From Enterococcus sulfureus ATCC 49903 (GTDB lineage Bacteria; Bacillota; Bacilli; Lactobacillales; Enterococcaceae): DNA of 64,000 nucleotides. The stretch spans positions 620,001 to 684,000 of the forward strand of contig NZ_ASWO01000001.1 in assembly GCF_000407605.1 (NCBI RefSeq). The letters are read 5' to 3'. The position numbers and the translations under genes were made by a program. The notes below the pieces were generated by a model, which did no database searches, had not been told where the DNA came from, and saw only the letters and a program-made list of their open reading frames with translations. This document shows positions 33,456 to 42,585 of this stretch, piece after piece; position 1 is the first letter of the stretch, and the number at the start of each line of letters is the position of its first letter.

Positions 33456-34760
33456 TTGACTTTTAAGGTTATAGAAACTTTCAGTGGAATCGGCGCACAA
33501 GCTAAAGCGCTAGAACGAATCAAGAAAAACAATCCTAATTTTGACTACGATATAGTAAAAACTGTAGAGTGGGAAATCGGTGCTAGCTATGCTTATGATT
33601 TGATTCACCACGGAAAACAAGACTTAGACAAATATAAAAATTTTAAAAAAAATGATTTAGTCGATATATTATCTAATTTTAATTTAAGTTCTGACGGTAA
33701 AAAGCCTATGACTCAAACGGGATTAAAACAAATGTCTATCCAACAGTTGAAAGCAATCCTACATAGCATAGAAGCGAATAAAAATCTCGTTGACATAACG
33801 AGTGTTCATGCCAAAGATCTACCCGATGCTGATTTGCTTACATACAGTTTTCCTTGTCAAGATTTATCAATTAGTAGTTATTGGCATGGAAATTTCAGTG
33901 GTATTGAAAAAGGCGCAGGAAATCGTTCTGGGTTACTTTGGGAAATCGAACGTATACTTAAGGAATATAAACAGATACAGAAAAACAAACCTCGCTTCTT
34001 ACTAATGGAAAACGTTTCTGCAATTCATGGTCCTCTACATTCTGAAAATTTCAATCTCTGGATTGAAGAACTCAAAAAAATGGGATATGTTAGTTTTTAT
34101 TATGATATAGATGCAAGTAATTTTGGGATTCCTCAATCAAGAGTTCGAACTTTTATGATTAGCATTCTTGTTGAAGATTTAAAGCCTGAAAAAGTAGCTC
34201 ATATCAATAATTATTTTTCTCAAGTCCCTTCATCAAAAACTCATCTCTTACATGTTGAACTCAAAAAGCCTCGGATTGATCATTTTTTACGTTTAAATTA
34301 TTTAAATGAACAATATCGCAAAGAGGCAATAGAAAGTACTCCTAATTTTACTGAATCTAGAAAAAAAATATTTGCCAATTCTCGAGTATTAGCAAATGGC
34401 CAAAAATGTATGGATAAATTAGCAAAAACCATAACTACTAAACAAGATCGAAATCCGAATGCTGGAATTATAATCCACGATTTAAATTTAGATAAACAAA
34501 AGTCACCCTATCGCAATCTAACTCCACGTGAAACTTTTTTGTTAATGGGATTTGATGAAGAAGATTTTCAAATGTTAGTTGATAATAACTTAGTAGTCAG
34601 TGAAAATAAAAAATTTTTAAGTCACTCAAAATTACTTAAGCTATCTGGTAATAGTATTGTTGTGAATATACTACAAGAAATTTTCAATGAACTTATTGAA
34701 TTAAATAATACTGTAATTAATCCAGCAGAAAATGTTATATTCTCTACAAAATTTTCCTAA
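33456..34760 (+). CDS. DNA (cytosine-5-)-methyltransferase (Dcm type)
   Basis: Modification enzyme of 434 residues. Ordered m5C motifs are I (ETFSGIGAQ, about 4-14), IV with the catalytic cysteine in SFPCQDLS (Cys134), VI (MENVSAI), VIII (QSRVRTFMIS), IX (PRETFLLMGF) and X (LSGNSIVVNIL). The target-recognition region lies between VIII and IX. GGAGGG and a six-base gap select TTG 33456; the longer upstream frame has no site. It converges on the MORC/Z1/DUF4420/AIPR operon and is its likely self-marking methylase. AT-rich, as is the island; the 33151-33455 stretch holds its promoter and no other gene. Confidence 0.92.
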   Translation: MTFKVIETFSGIGAQAKALERIKKNNPNFDYDIVKTVEWEIGASYAYDLIHHGKQDLDKYKNFKKNDLVDILSNFNLSSDGKKPMTQTGLKQMSIQQLKAILHSIEANKNLVDITSVHAKDLPDADLLTYSFPCQDLSISSYWHGNFSGIEKGAGNRSGLLWEIERILKEYKQIQKNKPRFLLMENVSAIHGPLHSENFNLWIEELKKMGYVSFYYDIDASNFGIPQSRVRTFMISILVEDLKPEKVAHINNYFSQVPSSKTHLLHVELKKPRIDHFLRLNYLNEQYRKEAIESTPNFTESRKKIFANSRVLANGQKCMDKLAKTITTKQDRNPNAGIIIHDLNLDKQKSPYRNLTPRETFLLMGFDEEDFQMLVDNNLVVSENKKFLSHSKLLKLSGNSIVVNILQEIFNELIELNNTVINPAENVIFSTKFS

Positions 34761-34763
34761 AAA

Positions 34764-34813
34764 TTAAAAAGCGTCTACCACTGAAAATAAATTCAGATGG
34801 CAGACGCTTTTCT
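34764..34813. terminator. Bidirectional terminator inside the defence island
   Basis: Arms AAAGCGTCT and AGACGCTTT with inner CTGAA/TTCAG pairing, A-rich on the left and T-rich on the right. It separates the convergent methylase and AIPR genes. Confidence 0.75.
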
Positions 34814-36929
34814 ATTCTGATTTTAAATCAGTCTTATCTATAAAACCTTTTGATACCATAGAATTATATATTTTTATAATTCTAGCAAACTGTTTGTCCG
34901 ATGGAATCTTTCCTTCCATGTGGACTTTGATAGCTAAGTCAAGAAATCTCTCATCTGTTGGATTCAAATATAAATATTTTTTCCCCCACACTTTCATCTC
35001 TTCCCATACATACGCAGGCTTGTTTACAACAAAAGTCATAGAATCGACTGTTTCTTCCTTGACTTCCGAACGTTTTTCTTTCTTAATGGTGACTAAGGTA
35101 CTCTCAAATCCGGGAGCAATTGTCAAATCTAATTTCTTTGCCCTTTCCCAACACTCATTTTTTTTTGCCCATTCCGTAACATTTAAAGTCAAACGATCAT
35201 CACTTGTTAAAAATTCATAAATCTCTTTTGAAGTGATTTCGCACTGGTAACGTAAAGCTTCATACATATGTTGTGTATTCCATATTTTCGTTAGGTCGAT
35301 TGATTTTTTCTGTTTGGTCGCGTAATGTGCCAATATAGCAATGCTGTATGCTACGATATTAGCCCGATATGCCTTAATTTCTTTATACCAATCAAGTCCT
35401 GAAACTAATTTTTCAGTTTCTTTAAAGATAATTGCTTTGGCAATAGTATCTTTGAAATATCCACTATTGATTGACGATGAATTTTTTGCCCAAACACCAT
35501 CATCCCCATTTGATCCCTGAATGATATTTGAGAATTTTTTCATAACTGCTTGGGCTCCTCTGCTTGTCTCTTGAGGATAACCATCATAGGTCATAATATA
35601 TTTCGCTAAATCTGTTTTACGCAGTACTTGATTTTTCGGATGCTTCAACTGCCAAGCTTTGGTTTGCGCTTGTGTCAATTTCATTTGCTCAACAGTATAT
35701 TGACCACGTGCACGTTCATAGAACCACTCTGTCTGATATTGATTACCATCAACTGCTGGTGCTAAATTTTTTTGTGAGAGCTCTTGGAATTTAACATGAT
35801 ACGGGTGATTTGAGAAGAAATCAGCTTCATCAACTTTATTTTGAGAGTTTGATGCACGAGAAATCTCTGGTACTAGCTTCACAGAAACATCATGTGTTTC
35901 TAAAACAGATAATTTCATCATAACTTGAACTTTTGATAAGTCAGCTTTATCTTTGATTAAAGCATTTGCTAATGAAGCGGTTGTTTGCCCGCCATTAACA
36001 ATCTGCATATCACCAATATGTGTGATTAACAATCCTTTTTCCGTTTGCTGATATCCAATACTTTCACTTGTCACTGTAATACCATTGTTTAAGATAAAGA
36101 ATTTTTCTGGTTCTTCTAAAATAGTTCTACGAATTCCTTTATTTATCTTCCCACGAACGCTTAGGAAAGCACGAACATTTCCTTCAAGAACTTGTGTACC
36201 ATGTTCAAGATAAATATCTGCCAAAACTTGCCCAGGAATAGTTGCTAAGTAACTTTCAAATTCACCATTCTTTTCAGTGCTCTTAATTGCATAGATGCCT
36301 TCAATATTATAATCATCGAGATAAATATCAACTGGCTCTTTTTCAAAACCCGATTTAGCCATTTCGAATAGACGAGTCGCATCATAAACAGAAAACTCCA
36401 CTGGAATTTCATAGATTGTATCACGTTTTTTATTTTTGAATCGCGAACTAATTTGTTTATTGGTGAAAATATAAATACGAATTTTTTTTAAATCAATATC
36501 AATTTCTTTATTACTACGATTTTGATATAATCGATAAATTTCGCTCGCTGCCATATAACCGGGACTACTTTCTTCCCAGTCAATAAATCTCATTTCAATA
36601 CCACTATAAACCAATTCTTCTACTGATTTGATTAATGAATCTAAGAGTGAATCAGTCAACGCAAGTTCTGGTTCATCGATATCATCTACTACGAATAGAT
36701 TGAACGTTCCATCTGCATCTTCGTATGAATAACCATCAAATTCGATTTTTCGGCCACGACGTCCTGCTAACTTTCTAAAATAGCCAACTTCATAACTCGA
36801 AATAACTTCTGATTCAACTAATTTTTCCCCCAAATTTGTTAAAAATGCTTCTTTAACCGTTATCTGATAAGTTTCAGCGTCAGTCAAAACTCCGCTAGTA
36901 AACGTAGCAATATACTCATTAAGTTCCAC
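34812..36929 (-). CDS. AIPR (abortive infection/phage resistance) protein
   Basis: A 705-residue protein. The AIPR domain (about 220-540) shows NVRAFLSVRGKINKGIRRTI, PEKFFILNNGITVTSE and VNGGQTTASLANAL (311 on). The N-terminal region (about 1-210) is alpha/beta. The family is linked to phage resistance, but its biochemical activity is not settled. It starts at GTG 36929 with AGGAAGG upstream and overlaps the DUF4420 stop by 11 bases. It is the last gene of the four-gene operon and meets the methylase gene at a shared terminator. Confidence 0.88.
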   Translation of the reverse strand: MELNEYIATFTSGVLTDAETYQITVKEAFLTNLGEKLVESEVISSYEVGYFRKLAGRRGRKIEFDGYSYEDADGTFNLFVVDDIDEPELALTDSLLDSLIKSVEELVYSGIEMRFIDWEESSPGYMAASEIYRLYQNRSNKEIDIDLKKIRIYIFTNKQISSRFKNKKRDTIYEIPVEFSVYDATRLFEMAKSGFEKEPVDIYLDDYNIEGIYAIKSTEKNGEFESYLATIPGQVLADIYLEHGTQVLEGNVRAFLSVRGKINKGIRRTILEEPEKFFILNNGITVTSESIGYQQTEKGLLITHIGDMQIVNGGQTTASLANALIKDKADLSKVQVMMKLSVLETHDVSVKLVPEISRASNSQNKVDEADFFSNHPYHVKFQELSQKNLAPAVDGNQYQTEWFYERARGQYTVEQMKLTQAQTKAWQLKHPKNQVLRKTDLAKYIMTYDGYPQETSRGAQAVMKKFSNIIQGSNGDDGVWAKNSSSINSGYFKDTIAKAIIFKETEKLVSGLDWYKEIKAYRANIVAYSIAILAHYATKQKKSIDLTKIWNTQHMYEALRYQCEITSKEIYEFLTSDDRLTLNVTEWAKKNECWERAKKLDLTIAPGFESTLVTIKKEKRSEVKEETVDSMTFVVNKPAYVWEEMKVWGKKYLYLNPTDERFLDLAIKVHMEGKIPSDKQFARIIKIYNSMVSKGFIDKTDLKSE

Positions 36930-37911
36930 TATATTTACCTTCCTCTATATCTTTATAATCGATTTTAAATTCTTCCAATTCTGCTAATAACAAACTATAT
37001 TTTATTGAAGCAATAGCATTTGAAAAATCTGTTTTCTTGAGTCTAGGAAATAAATCATCCACTTTATAAAAATTAGCATCGTTTAAAATATATCGATATG
37101 TATTTGCTTTATGTTCAGGCTTTATAGTAATAGTCATATCAAATCCAAGTTGTACAATCTTATTGTAAAATTCTCCTAAAATCATTTCGTTTTCGATTTG
37201 ATCCTTCACCAAATTAATAAGATTAATCAAATTCATACCTTCCTCATTTTCTGGAGATGTTTTTTCTAGTTCGCTTACTGTAAGATAACCTATCGATTCA
37301 GATTCAAGTTGTTCAAGTGACGAGATATCAACTGTATTTTTTCCAACATTAATCGCTTTTGCTTCAAACCACTTTCCATCTGTAAACGCAAAATCCTTAT
37401 GAGCATTTTCAGCACCAATCCACGCTTTTATTGATGGAGTAACACCATATGTTGGAATAAAATATTTCAGTAAGAGATTCAGTTCATTTGCTAGACCTTT
37501 GACGATTGATTCTGAAATGTTTTGATTTACCTTTTTAAACATTTTTTGCCAAAAAATATAACGATTGTAGACTTCACCGACTTGAACACTCTTATCTTTT
37601 TTTACAAGAAGTTCTAAATCATAAGCAAATTGAATATAAATATCTAATAATTCTTCATCCAATAGAGTAAATACGATTCCTTGATGTAAACTATCAGATA
37701 TTGGTTGAACATCTATTAAACTTGTACTTGTCAAATCTAATTGTTTAAAATCCCCTTCAACTGCGATTGCGTATTTCCCTTCAAAAGTACCGATTTCCAC
37801 AATTACATTGTCTCCAATAATTTGTTTAACAAAGGAATTTGATAAGTCTGAACTATTTTTGAATTGACGTTCAAAAGCGCCTCTTATTCGTGTGATTCTA
37901 TCCACAGTCAT
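36919..37911 (-). CDS. DUF4420 protein, predicted PD-(D/E)XK nuclease fold
   Basis: A 330-residue protein typical of DUF4420. The predicted nuclease core runs from about 163 to 210: AWIGAENAHKDFAF with Asp173, then GKWFEAKAIN giving E-A-K (Glu183, Lys185), and a further ISSLEQL helix. This gives the D-x(n)-E-x-K pattern of restriction-type nucleases. It starts two bases after the Z1 stop and overlaps the AIPR start. It is the best candidate for the DNA-cutting subunit of the island. Confidence 0.85.
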   Translation of the reverse strand: MTVDRITRIRGAFERQFKNSSDLSNSFVKQIIGDNVIVEIGTFEGKYAIAVEGDFKQLDLTSTSLIDVQPISDSLHQGIVFTLLDEELLDIYIQFAYDLELLVKKDKSVQVGEVYNRYIFWQKMFKKVNQNISESIVKGLANELNLLLKYFIPTYGVTPSIKAWIGAENAHKDFAFTDGKWFEAKAINVGKNTVDISSLEQLESESIGYLTVSELEKTSPENEEGMNLINLINLVKDQIENEMILGEFYNKIVQLGFDMTITIKPEHKANTYRYILNDANFYKVDDLFPRLKKTDFSNAIASIKYSLLLAELEEFKIDYKDIEEGKYSGT

Positions 37912-37913
37912 AA

Positions 37914-40604
37914 TTATTCTTCCTCCTTTTCAGTTTCTTTATCTTGGTAAATTTTATTAACAGTATAATTAACATACTTACTTTTACCACCTAAATCTGG
38001 AATTCCGATAGATAACAAGGAAATTGGTTCAGTTATTCTATTAATTTGCTCTTTTAATGAGGAATCTTCTTCCGTATATGGTTTAACACTATACACAGCT
38101 AATAATGGCTTTCTTTCTAATCTTTCATCAAAATATTCTATTTGAGGAATTGTTTTTTTAGAAGTATGCCAACTCTTCACTAATTCAATTTCTGAACTCG
38201 ATAGACCAAAACGCCCATCATTCGGGGAACCTAAACGTGACCTATCTCTTTTCACAACCCCATCTTCTTTAAAGACATATACCTTACGTAACGAAGAATT
38301 TCCAATAATACCATTACCATAGTCGAAATTAGTTCCAGTTTCTTCAAGTTCTCCTGTAGGGAAAACTACATCCCATTTATCCAATTGTGCATCATTATTT
38401 TCTAAAAGCCAATTTCGGATTAAGTTAGGATCAAACTTGGAACCTGGTTCAACAATATAATTTTCTATCAACTTTATGATTTCATATTTTGGCACATCAG
38501 GTATTCCTTTAACTTTATTGGCACGGCGTTTACTCGAATCTAATGAAGTTGTTATTTTGGATTTATGTTCTTCAACAAAGTTTTGAATTATTTTTTTATT
38601 CTTCTGATTATGCTCACTATCTAAAACCGAAAATGTCAGTGTTTCTATGATAGCTTTACTATAATTGACACGTGCTGTAATTTTTTCGCCGTTTCTCATT
38701 TTATTTCTAGCTGTAATAATTAATCCTACTTGTCCGCTTCTAACTTTAATCCCAAATTGCAATGGTGTTAATCCTCTTTTAGAATTAATTTCTAAATCTT
38801 CTTTAAGTTCTTGCGTTGCCATAGCAATAAATTTAAAATCGCTAATGACATCTCTCTCCATAAAAATTTTGCATAAATCTTTATACCCATTTCTGTAACC
38901 AAACCAACGTCCCATTTGTAGAAGTGAATCATACATCACTGAGTTACGCCAATAATAGCTAATTGTTAGTCCTTCTAGAGTTAGACCACGAGAGAGCGCA
39001 AAACCTCCAATAACGATGACCCGTTCTCCTTCATCCTCATTCAATAAATAATCGACTTCTTTACTATCTTTATTAACAATAGCTGTATGGATACGATATA
39101 TAGAATCATTCATATTACAAAGTATTTCATCAAAGGTATACTGGGTATCCAAATCATTATAATACTTTTCATAGCTTGATTTTAATGAAATTATTGAATT
39201 ATGTGTGAGTGCTTCGTCCGAATCCAACTTGCCGTATAATCGAACATCACGCTTTACTTTTTCTAGATACTCATTTACAACAACTTTTATATGTTGGTGC
39301 ATATCGGTAAAGCGACTTACGTTAAATAGCATGGACCGATGTGATGTTGTTTGTTCCTTAAAGTCTCTAATAACATTCGATATCAAAAATAAGTTTATAG
39401 CATCAATCATACTTGGAGCTAAAGTTGTAAACATATCGTGTTTTTTATGCTTCAATGGCAGATATGTACTAACTTCTTCCTTGCTGAGCGGTATTAACAT
39501 TTTTTTGTTAATCGCAACCTCTTCATCGTCTGAAAAAATACTTTGAACACCTACATACTCACTCGATTCTCCAAGAATATAGATATAATCTTTAGGGAAC
39601 AAGTCTTGGCCAAACATGTCGTCTTCTGATTTTGGATCAATAAAGATATTTGCATAAGGCGTGGCTGTAAAACCAATATAACTACTTTTTGTAAATAACT
39701 CGAGAATTTCTCTAATGCTTGAATTGATTGCTGTTGGGTTATCGTCCTCTTTTTTGGTATTCACACTAGCAAAGTCGGCTTCATCATCAATTAATAATAC
39801 AGAGGAATCGATTTGGGTATTATTTTGCTTTTTACTATATTCCTCTAACCAATTGTAAATATTTTTTAAAGAGGATACATTTTTCTTTGTTACAATAATT
39901 ATCGGTGTATTAGTTGATTCCAATGATAAACCAAAATTCTTTCTCGAAGATGCTTTAAAATCATCGTCCGGACTAGTTAAATATACTGGATCTCTAAAAT
40001 CTTTATATTGCGCATTTCGAATTGCTTTGACCCCCTTACCATTAGTCCCCCTACCTAAACCTTCATCAATACGAATTTGAGTTTGTTCACGCAAAGTATT
40101 CGTAGTCCCTGTTAAAACAATAATTAGTTTATATTTTGCATCAGTTGCTAGGTTCATTAACCCAACATAATTTGCTGTTTTACCGGATTGTACATCTCCA
40201 ACTACTAAACCTTTACGTTTAAAATTATCTCCATTTGGATTTCCAAGCAAATCCGTAATTTTGAATAAGTTTTCTTTCATTGCCTGCCTAACTTTTGGTT
40301 CAAAATTCTTTTGGTTCTTTAAGTAATCATCATAACGATCCCAACGAGTTACACCCAAATCTTTATAGTAATTATCGAACCATGATTTATGCTTTTCATT
40401 GGCTTCGATAGAAAAACTTTCTCCAAATGATACTTTAATAGTTTCTAAAGCTAAATTAACTGCTTCATCAAATTCATCGTCGGTCAAATCTTTAAATATC
40501 GGACTAACCCTTAAGTCTTCTGCCAAATCAATCAATTCTGGTTCAGTTTGAACAGTGCTGATGGTACTCATTAACATACTTGAAAATCTTTCTCCGTTAG
40601 TCAT
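37914..40604 (-). CDS. Z1-domain ATPase/helicase-like protein
   Basis: An 896-residue superfamily-II-like motor. Visible motifs are Walker A GDVQSGKT (136-143), the DEAD-type box LIDDEAD (271-277), GFTATPYANIF (311 on), and late RGLTLEGLTISYYWR and QMGRWFGYRNGY, where the helicase arginine finger would lie. The Z1 domain covers much of the C-terminal half. It starts one base after the MORC-like gene. It probably translocates on DNA or remodels it for the nuclease-fold partner; this is inferred from the domain. Confidence 0.9.
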   Translation of the reverse strand: MTNGERFSSMLMSTISTVQTEPELIDLAEDLRVSPIFKDLTDDEFDEAVNLALETIKVSFGESFSIEANEKHKSWFDNYYKDLGVTRWDRYDDYLKNQKNFEPKVRQAMKENLFKITDLLGNPNGDNFKRKGLVVGDVQSGKTANYVGLMNLATDAKYKLIIVLTGTTNTLREQTQIRIDEGLGRGTNGKGVKAIRNAQYKDFRDPVYLTSPDDDFKASSRKNFGLSLESTNTPIIIVTKKNVSSLKNIYNWLEEYSKKQNNTQIDSSVLLIDDEADFASVNTKKEDDNPTAINSSIREILELFTKSSYIGFTATPYANIFIDPKSEDDMFGQDLFPKDYIYILGESSEYVGVQSIFSDDEEVAINKKMLIPLSKEEVSTYLPLKHKKHDMFTTLAPSMIDAINLFLISNVIRDFKEQTTSHRSMLFNVSRFTDMHQHIKVVVNEYLEKVKRDVRLYGKLDSDEALTHNSIISLKSSYEKYYNDLDTQYTFDEILCNMNDSIYRIHTAIVNKDSKEVDYLLNEDEGERVIVIGGFALSRGLTLEGLTISYYWRNSVMYDSLLQMGRWFGYRNGYKDLCKIFMERDVISDFKFIAMATQELKEDLEINSKRGLTPLQFGIKVRSGQVGLIITARNKMRNGEKITARVNYSKAIIETLTFSVLDSEHNQKNKKIIQNFVEEHKSKITTSLDSSKRRANKVKGIPDVPKYEIIKLIENYIVEPGSKFDPNLIRNWLLENNDAQLDKWDVVFPTGELEETGTNFDYGNGIIGNSSLRKVYVFKEDGVVKRDRSRLGSPNDGRFGLSSSEIELVKSWHTSKKTIPQIEYFDERLERKPLLAVYSVKPYTEEDSSLKEQINRITEPISLLSIGIPDLGGKSKYVNYTVNKIYQDKETEKEEE

Positions 40605-40605
40605 A

Positions 40606-42063
40606 CTACAATTCTCCTAACTTTCTATTAATATAATCCACTGCTTCATTACTTGATTTATAAGGTTCTGTCGATAGTAACGATTTCAAAATTTCTTTTA
40701 TATCCACAGATGATATTACATTGGTCTGTTCAACTATTGCTTTCAAATCGTCTATGAGATTTTCGTCTTGAGTACCTATATTTCCTTTACCATCAGCAAC
40801 TTCTGCATAAATTTTTTGTACAGGTAAATTTTCCGATAATGTTTTTAGGTACATTTGGAATAAACGATATTCGTCATCATTCATAGTATATGCTAGCTGT
40901 TTATATAATGGATTTTCAGTATTTACCTCAAAATGGAATTTATTATCTCGATCACTAAAAAAACTCCACATTGATTCTATGTCCGTTACTTCCTTGTTTC
41001 CTCTAAAAGTATATACACGTCTAGAAACATTTTCACCATCCACAATAGCCTTTGATAAATTTTTTTTGATGATACTCGGCACGTTAGCCCTACTTTTTTT
41101 AACATCGATTTCCCAGAGATAATCTAAACTATTAGGAATATCTACTTGAATTCGAAGATTTTTTCCTAGCTCAGTTTTTCTAGAAACTCCTAAATAACTT
41201 CCCCAAACGATGAGGCGTTCATTTCTATACAAATAAAATCCTTGAGACTTGTAATACTCATTTGCTTTACTAGCTAAACGTTTATCTGCGGCGCTTAACT
41301 TGCTCAAATGCGGTAACACATAAGGACGCAATGTAATCGTTTCACCTTCAATTTTGATTTTCTCAATTGGACGTTCTTGGGTCCCTCCATTATTTTTTAA
41401 AAACGGATCTTTTGGTATAACTTTTTCATTATTAACTTGAATAGTTAACTTATTATTCAAAAAACGGTGGAAAATTAACGAAATATGTTCAATTGCGATG
41501 ATCATTAAATCTGCAAGTTCATCTTGTAAATCATGAGTCGAATCATTAATACGGTCAAAATTTTCCCATTGTACAATGGTTCCACACTCACGTTCATTCA
41601 AATAAGATAGATTTGAAAAAGAAGAAATTTCAATTTCATCTAATTCTCTAACTACAAATCCATTGGTTTTAGCTACAATGTCCAAATCCCATTGAAAACC
41701 GTGAATTTCATTATTCATTTTTGATACAACAGTTAGAATACGGCATTGAGAAAAACTTGCAGATTTTAGACCTAATCCAAATCTTCCTAAATCATCTTTT
41801 TCTCTATATTCAGTAGGATTTTTACTACCTAAACGTAGTGCATCCAATAACTCTGAACGACTCATTCCCGACCCATCATCAATTATTTGAATAGATGGTA
41901 AACCATTTTTTACACGTTGATATATGTTAATTTCAGTTGCCTTAGCGCTAATTGAGTTATCTATAATATCTGCAATAGCAGTTTCAAAAGAATAACCAAT
42001 AGAACGCATACTTTCAATTAAACTAGAAGCATATGGTTCTAGTGTCACTAACTCTTTACTCAC
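40606..42063 (-). CDS. MORC/HSP90-like GHKL ATPase
   Basis: A 485-residue protein with an N-terminal GHKL ATPase domain. Motif N is ADIIDNSISA (31-40), G1 is IDDGSGMS (61-68) and G2 is GRFGLGLKSAS (93-103). An S5-type second domain follows (about 200-330). The usual catalytic glutamate of E-x-x-D-N is an aspartate here (Asp32). It opens the operon at GTG 42063 with AAAGGAG. Bacterial MORC-like ATPases of this kind occur with m5C methylases, Z1 proteins and nuclease-fold proteins in predicted restriction-like systems. Confidence 0.88.
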   Translation of the reverse strand: MSKELVTLEPYASSLIESMRSIGYSFETAIADIIDNSISAKATEINIYQRVKNGLPSIQIIDDGSGMSRSELLDALRLGSKNPTEYREKDDLGRFGLGLKSASFSQCRILTVVSKMNNEIHGFQWDLDIVAKTNGFVVRELDEIEISSFSNLSYLNERECGTIVQWENFDRINDSTHDLQDELADLMIIAIEHISLIFHRFLNNKLTIQVNNEKVIPKDPFLKNNGGTQERPIEKIKIEGETITLRPYVLPHLSKLSAADKRLASKANEYYKSQGFYLYRNERLIVWGSYLGVSRKTELGKNLRIQVDIPNSLDYLWEIDVKKSRANVPSIIKKNLSKAIVDGENVSRRVYTFRGNKEVTDIESMWSFFSDRDNKFHFEVNTENPLYKQLAYTMNDDEYRLFQMYLKTLSENLPVQKIYAEVADGKGNIGTQDENLIDDLKAIVEQTNVISSVDIKEILKSLLSTEPYKSSNEAVDYINRKLGEL

Positions 42064-42529
42064 AATTATTCTCCTTTTTTAAACTTATCATTCTAATTTC
42101 AATATAAATACTAGAGTTAGATTTTTTATCAACTAGGAAAACTTATTCAGTAATATTCTTACTGTAAATTGTAATTCAAAATACTATCTTTAGATGAAGT
42201 ATTCACAAGTAAAAAGATTAGACCGAAAAAAATTTACTATCCCTTAATATTTATATTTGTTAATTCCTAGTGAAATCACTCCCAAAAATAGGTAACAAAT
42301 TTTTCTATTAATGCACATCTCTCTTTATTTTATCATATTTAGAATAACTGTTTGCATCATAGCTAGGTTTAAGTTGATTCGACTCCATTAATTAGCGAAA
42401 AAATTAAAAGAGCCATCCTCTTATTGGAGAATGAACTCGTCTTAGTCATTATTATGCAAGGAATTTTTCACCGCAAGTAATTTTTCACTCTTATTTTATC
42501 TGTTATATATCTACTATTTGGGTAAAAAA
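42064..42529. other. Gene-free right end of the island
   Basis: AT-rich DNA with the promoter region of the MORC operon near 42064-42180. Leftward there is an unsupported 26-codon open frame (MTKTSSFSNKRMALLIF and on, about 42370-42450) without a clear ribosome site. No integrase or insertion sequence is seen. Confidence 0.5.
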
Positions 42530-42568
42530 AAATCAGAAACGTTATTTAACAACGTTTCTGATAATTTT
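42530..42568 (-). terminator. Terminator of pepV (supplied by the island)
   Basis: Arms ATCAGAAACGTT and AACGTTTCTGAT with loop ATTTAAC. A long A tract (T in leftward RNA) lies on its left side. It lies just inside the right repeat. Confidence 0.75.
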
Positions 42569-42585
42569 TTATTTCGCTAAACGAT
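42565..42585. repeat. Right direct repeat of the defence island, in the pepV 3' end
   Basis: Six T then ATTTCGCTAAACGAT. It includes the pepV stop codon (TTA at 42569) and its last codons (R-L-A-K). Identical to 33130-33150, 9,435 bases apart. Confidence 0.85.

Noticed and set aside
42370-42450. 26-codon leftward frame as an excisionase or integrase remnant
   Set aside because: Too short and without recognisable motif or ribosome site.
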